Part shown: in pieces, positions 22,832 to 25,661 of the stretch
Position numbering within the stretch: position 1 is the stretch's first letter
How the letters are laid out: every line of letters starts with the position of its first letter
Assembly: GCA_964591605.1 (NCBI GenBank)
Contig: CAZQEN010000068.1
Coordinates: 1-25,661, forward strand
DNA length: 25,661 bases
Direction of reading: 5' to 3'
From: CAYLLT01 sp964591605
GTDB lineage: Bacteria > Planctomycetota > Phycisphaerae > UBA1845 > PWPN01
Program-made: the position numbers and the translations under genes
Notes under the pieces: generated by a model
Told to the model about the DNA's origin: nothing
Seen by the model: only the letters and a program-made list of their open reading frames with translations
The model's database searches: none

Positions 22832-24130
22832 ATGGTCTCGAGCGACCAGCCCGCGATCGAGATTGAAGCCCTCGGGAAGCGATTCCGTCGAGGCGGCGGC
22901 GAGTCTCTGCTCTGGCTGGCCGCCGCGAACCGCCTGCGCCGGTGGCTCAACCGGCGCGAGCGGCAGGCGGCGAGCTTCTGGGCGCTCCAGGACGTCACGC
23001 TGAACGTGCGCCGGGGCGAATCCGTCGGCATCATCGGGCCCAACGGCGCGGGCAAGAGCACGCTGCTCAAGATCCTCTCGCGCGTGCTGCGGCCGGACTG
23101 CGGGAACGTGCGGGTCCACGGCCGGCTCAGCGGATTGATCGAAGTCGGCGCGGGCTTCCACGGCGACCTCACCGGCCGGGAGAACATCTTCGTCAACGGC
23201 GCGATCCTGGGCATGAGCCGCAGCGAGATCCGCGCGAAATTCGACCGCATCGTCGAATTCGCGGGCATCGGCGACTTTCTGGACATGCCGGTCAAGCGCT
23301 ACTCGTCGGGCATGTACGTACGGCTGGGGTTTTCGGTGGCGGCGCACATGGAGCCCGACGTTCTGCTCGTCGACGAGGTGCTCAGCGTCGGGGACGTCTC
23401 CTTCAAGGCACGGTGCATGGACGCGATGCGCGGATTTCTCCGCCGCGGCACGTCGATCCTCTTTGTCTCGCACAACCTGTCCGCGGTGAAGCGGTTCTGC
23501 GACCGCGTCGTGCTGCTGGACCACGGGCGGGTGCGATGCGAAGGTTCGCCCGACGAAGCGATCGCCGAGTACAGCCGGCTGGTGAGCCAGCTTGAGGAAG
23601 CGAATCCCACCGGACTCGAGAGCGCCCACATCGGTGGACGAGCCGGGGGGCGGGGCGGGGCGCAGATCGAAGCGGTCCGCATTCTCGACGAAAACGGCCG
23701 GCCGGCGCCGGCATTCGTCGCGGGGCGCCCGATCCGCGTCGAGATCGACTACCACGTGAGCCCGGCCGCGGCCCTCGATCAGCTCAATGTCGCGATGGCC
23801 GTGCACATGTTCGGGGCCGGGCTGTTCTACCAGTTCGAGTCGCGCCGCGACGGCCTGCGCTTGCCGGCGCGGCCGGGCCGGGGAACCGTGGTGCTCGATC
23901 TGCCACACCTCTCACTCGGCGAGGGCGTCTATCAGATCGGCGTGGCCCTGGCCGATGAAAAGGGGCTGCCCGAGCACGACTGGCACGACCGGGCGTACCG
24001 CTTTCAGGTCGTTTCCGACGGCGTCACCGACGGCCCGGTGCACCAGACGCGGCGATGGGCCGTTTTGACATCGGGCGGCGATGACTGCGAGGCTCTCGTC
24101 AGCGGGCAACCGATCGGAGCACCGGCATGA
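22832..24130 (+). CDS. wzt: ABC exporter ATPase with C-terminal glycan-binding domain (Wzt-like)
   Basis: A 432-aa ATPase partner of the Wzm-like permease. The ATG at 22832 has AAGGAGG at 22815-22821 with 10-nt spacing and begins 2 nt after the methyltransferase stop. NBD, residues 1-245: Walker A GPNGAGKST (69-77), the glycan-ABC segment GLIEVGAGFHGDLTGRENIF (101-120), signature YSSGM (157-161), Walker B VLLVDE (177-182) and H-loop SHNLSAV (213-219). An insert at about 20-48 (Arg/Trp-rich) precedes WALQDVTLNV, as in TagH/Wzt proteins. Residues about 275-425 form a beta-sandwich like the Wzt C-terminal domain (IEAVRILDENGRP, VEIDYHVS, VYQIGVALADEKG), which in known systems recognises the modified chain end. 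This supports end-recognition export. Confidence 0.94.
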   Translation: MVSSDQPAIEIEALGKRFRRGGGESLLWLAAANRLRRWLNRRERQAASFWALQDVTLNVRRGESVGIIGPNGAGKSTLLKILSRVLRPDCGNVRVHGRLSGLIEVGAGFHGDLTGRENIFVNGAILGMSRSEIRAKFDRIVEFAGIGDFLDMPVKRYSSGMYVRLGFSVAAHMEPDVLLVDEVLSVGDVSFKARCMDAMRGFLRRGTSILFVSHNLSAVKRFCDRVVLLDHGRVRCEGSPDEAIAEYSRLVSQLEEANPTGLESAHIGGRAGGRGGAQIEAVRILDENGRPAPAFVAGRPIRVEIDYHVSPAAALDQLNVAMAVHMFGAGLFYQFESRRDGLRLPARPGRGTVVLDLPHLSLGEGVYQIGVALADEKGLPEHDWHDRAYRFQVVSDGVTDGPVHQTRRWAVLTSGGDDCEALVSGQPIGAPA

Positions 24131-25092
24131 GTCTCTCCACAGGCCCGATCACGCTCGTGATGCCCTGTCTGAACGCCCAGCGCACCATCGGCGAGGCGCT
24201 CGAAAGTGCGTTTGCCCAGACCGTACCGCCGCTGGAAGTGCTGGTGGTGGATGACGGCAGCACCGACCGCAGCGTCGAGATCGCCCGCTCGTTCGGTCCG
24301 CGGGTGCGCGTGCTGCGCAACCCGAAGGGCAGCACCGGCCCGGCGCGGCGGCTCGGCGTGCAGGAGGCCCGGGGCGATTTCATCGCTCTCCTCGACGCCG
24401 ACGACGTCATCGAGCCGACCAAGCACGAAGAACAACTGGAAACGCTGGAGGGCAGCGGCCCGGACACCGTCGTTCACACCGCTTCGGCCGTGTTTTTCGA
24501 GGATGGCTCGCGCCCCGGGTTCGTGCGGTCAGGCGCGGAGGCGGCCGTCGGGCGATGCACGCGCATCATCTTCGAGCGCAATCCCGTGTGCGGCGCCTCG
24601 GTGATGATGCGCCGCCGGCTGATTCTGGAACTGGGCAACTACGACGACGCACTGGCCGGAACCGATGATTATTGCCTCTCATTGGTGGCTTCCACGCGGT
24701 GCGACTTCGTGCACCTGCCCGAGCCGCTCTACCGCATCCGGCGGCACGGCGGCAACATGACCAACCGCCGGGCGGCAATGGTGTACATGCACTGGCTGGC
24801 CCAGGAGCACTTCCGGCTCCGGTGTCCGGAGGCGTTCGCGTCGCTGCCGGCCGAGTCGATCCGAGATTTCATGGTCGCCCCGGTGCTGCAGGCGGTGGCG
24901 GAGGCGTACTGGCGGCGGGAACCCGCCGGCTATGCCCGGCTGCTGCGCCTGGCCAGGCGGATCGCGCCGCAGGACCCCCTCATTGAACAGTTCTGGCGGC
25001 GGCGGTGGGTCCCCCTGGCGGCGCTGCGCCTGTGGGACCGGTTCTCCGGGCCCCGGAGATTGACCGCCTCTCTCGGGCAGGAGGCGCCGTGA
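24127..25092 (+). CDS. GT2-family glycosyltransferase
   Basis: A 321-aa GT-A fold glycosyltransferase. It starts in an ATGA overlap with the Wzt-like gene. The N-terminal nucleotide-binding half has ITLVMPCLNAQRTIGEALES (8-27), VLVVDDGSTDRSVEIA (38-53, Asp42/Asp43), RNPKGSTGPARRLGVQEARG and the metal-binding DADD (90-93) of the DxD type. The acceptor half has NPVCGASVMMRRRLILELG, GTDDYCLSLVAS (equivalent to the ED motif region) and YRIRRHGGNMT. No transmembrane helices, so a soluble or peripheral enzyme at the inner membrane. The sugar transferred is unknown. The next gene overlaps its stop codon by one base. Confidence 0.92.
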   Translation: MSLSTGPITLVMPCLNAQRTIGEALESAFAQTVPPLEVLVVDDGSTDRSVEIARSFGPRVRVLRNPKGSTGPARRLGVQEARGDFIALLDADDVIEPTKHEEQLETLEGSGPDTVVHTASAVFFEDGSRPGFVRSGAEAAVGRCTRIIFERNPVCGASVMMRRRLILELGNYDDALAGTDDYCLSLVASTRCDFVHLPEPLYRIRRHGGNMTNRRAAMVYMHWLAQEHFRLRCPEAFASLPAESIRDFMVAPVLQAVAEAYWRREPAGYARLLRLARRIAPQDPLIEQFWRRRWVPLAALRLWDRFSGPRRLTASLGQEAP

Positions 25093-25661
25093 TGACCGGC
25101 CGCTGTACGACCGCCGGAGCACACCATCTGGCGCTGGTCACCACCAGCGGCGGACCCGTCGGCGGCATGGAACGCTTCAACCGGTCACTCCTCGGCACGT
25201 TGACCGACGACGGCTGGCAGGTGACGGTCGCGCTCTCGGGACACGACTTTCTGACGGACGATCTGCGCCGGCGCGTTCAGGTCGAATCCGTTGACTGGGT
25301 CAATATCGCAGATCTTTCCGGAGACCGCCGCTACACCCGCGCGGTAATCGCAGACCGCTATGGCTGGTTCCGCCGGGTCCGTCCGGACGTCGCGCTGTTC
25401 GTTCAATCGTCCAATACGCCGCTCCGGGCGTCCGTGCTGGCGGCGCGGATGGCCGGCGTACCCGTGGTGACCACGCAGCGCACGATGCCGGCCCGGCTGC
25501 CCGAGATTCCGTCGAAACGGCACCTCCTGGGCCTGGTTCCGGGTGTGGGGCTGCACCACAGACGGCTCATCTGGAGCTCGCGGTTCACCGCGCACCTGGC
25601 CCGGCACGTTGTCTACAACAGTCAAGCCGTCCGAGAACTCTACGAACGGGAGTATGGCTAC
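25092..25661 (+). CDS. GT4-type glycosyltransferase, N-terminal part (cut by window end)
   Basis: Open frame from the ATG at 25092, in a TGATG overlap with the previous stop, running without a stop to the window end (190 codons). The translation has HLALVTTSGGPVGGMERFN at residues 12-30, the usual GT4 N-terminal glycine loop (GGMERF), followed by GWQVTVALSGHDF and RVRPDVALFVQSSNTPLRAS, then AGVPVVTTQRTMP and VVYNSQAVRELYEREYG, the position where GT4 enzymes usually read as scouting the acceptor side. Only the N-terminal Rossmann half is present, so catalytic donor-site residues cannot be checked. It continues the polysaccharide operon. Confidence 0.85.
   Translation, partial: MTGRCTTAGAHHLALVTTSGGPVGGMERFNRSLLGTLTDDGWQVTVALSGHDFLTDDLRRRVQVESVDWVNIADLSGDRRYTRAVIADRYGWFRRVRPDVALFVQSSNTPLRASVLAARMAGVPVVTTQRTMPARLPEIPSKRHLLGLVPGVGLHHRRLIWSSRFTAHLARHVVYNSQAVRELYEREYGY

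Overview
The window is high-GC bacterial DNA and most likely comes from a planctomycete (Planctomycetota). The reasons are a Tat-signal DUF1501 protein beside a pre-peptidase C-terminal (PPC) domain protein, a pairing typical of that phylum, together with GC-rich codon use, occasional GTG/TTG starts and short tandem heptanucleotide repeats between genes. I assign no species. I saw no rRNA, tRNA, CRISPR array, insertion sequence or phage gene. There is no gene-free stretch longer than 300 bases.

Left part (1-9131), housekeeping and accessory genes: a minus-strand NicO/RcnA-type nickel/cobalt transporter with an exceptionally His-rich cytoplasmic-type loop; a small secreted Pro/Val-rich protein on the plus strand, followed by two tandem terminator-like hairpins; a large minus-strand secreted protein with two PPC domains; a divergently transcribed DUF1501 protein; and an adenine deaminase (ade) that appears to start at TTG.

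Right part (9215-25661), an exopolysaccharide locus of the XrtA/PEP-CTERM-associated type. A minus-strand gene encodes an ExeA/GspA-like AAA ATPase fused to about 1000 residues of coiled coil. Divergent from it runs a long plus-strand operon: outer-membrane polysaccharide export lipoprotein (OPX/Wza-like), chain-length determinant (PCP/GumC-like), CpsD/CapB-type ATPase-kinase, FemAB-like protein, two GT4 glycosyltransferases, Wzm-type ABC permease, SAM methyltransferase, Wzt-type ABC ATPase with a C-terminal glycan-binding domain, a GT2 glycosyltransferase, and a further GT4 glycosyltransferase cut by the window end. Glycosyltransferases would build a glycan at the inner membrane. The methyltransferase and the Wzt C-terminal domain suggest a modified chain end recognised for export by Wzm/Wzt. 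The PCP, kinase and OPX proteins would then control length and carry the polymer across the envelope. No exosortase, Wzx flippase or Wzy polymerase gene is visible.

The most unusual features are: (1) several different 7-bp tandem repeat families sitting at gene junctions of the polysaccharide operon, some in inverted pairs and two reading into the 3' ends of glycosyltransferase genes; (2) the ATPase-coiled-coil fusion with an internal 11-residue repeat; (3) a kinase without the usual C-terminal tyrosine cluster; and (4) the mixture of XrtA-type export parts with a Wzm/Wzt ABC exporter.
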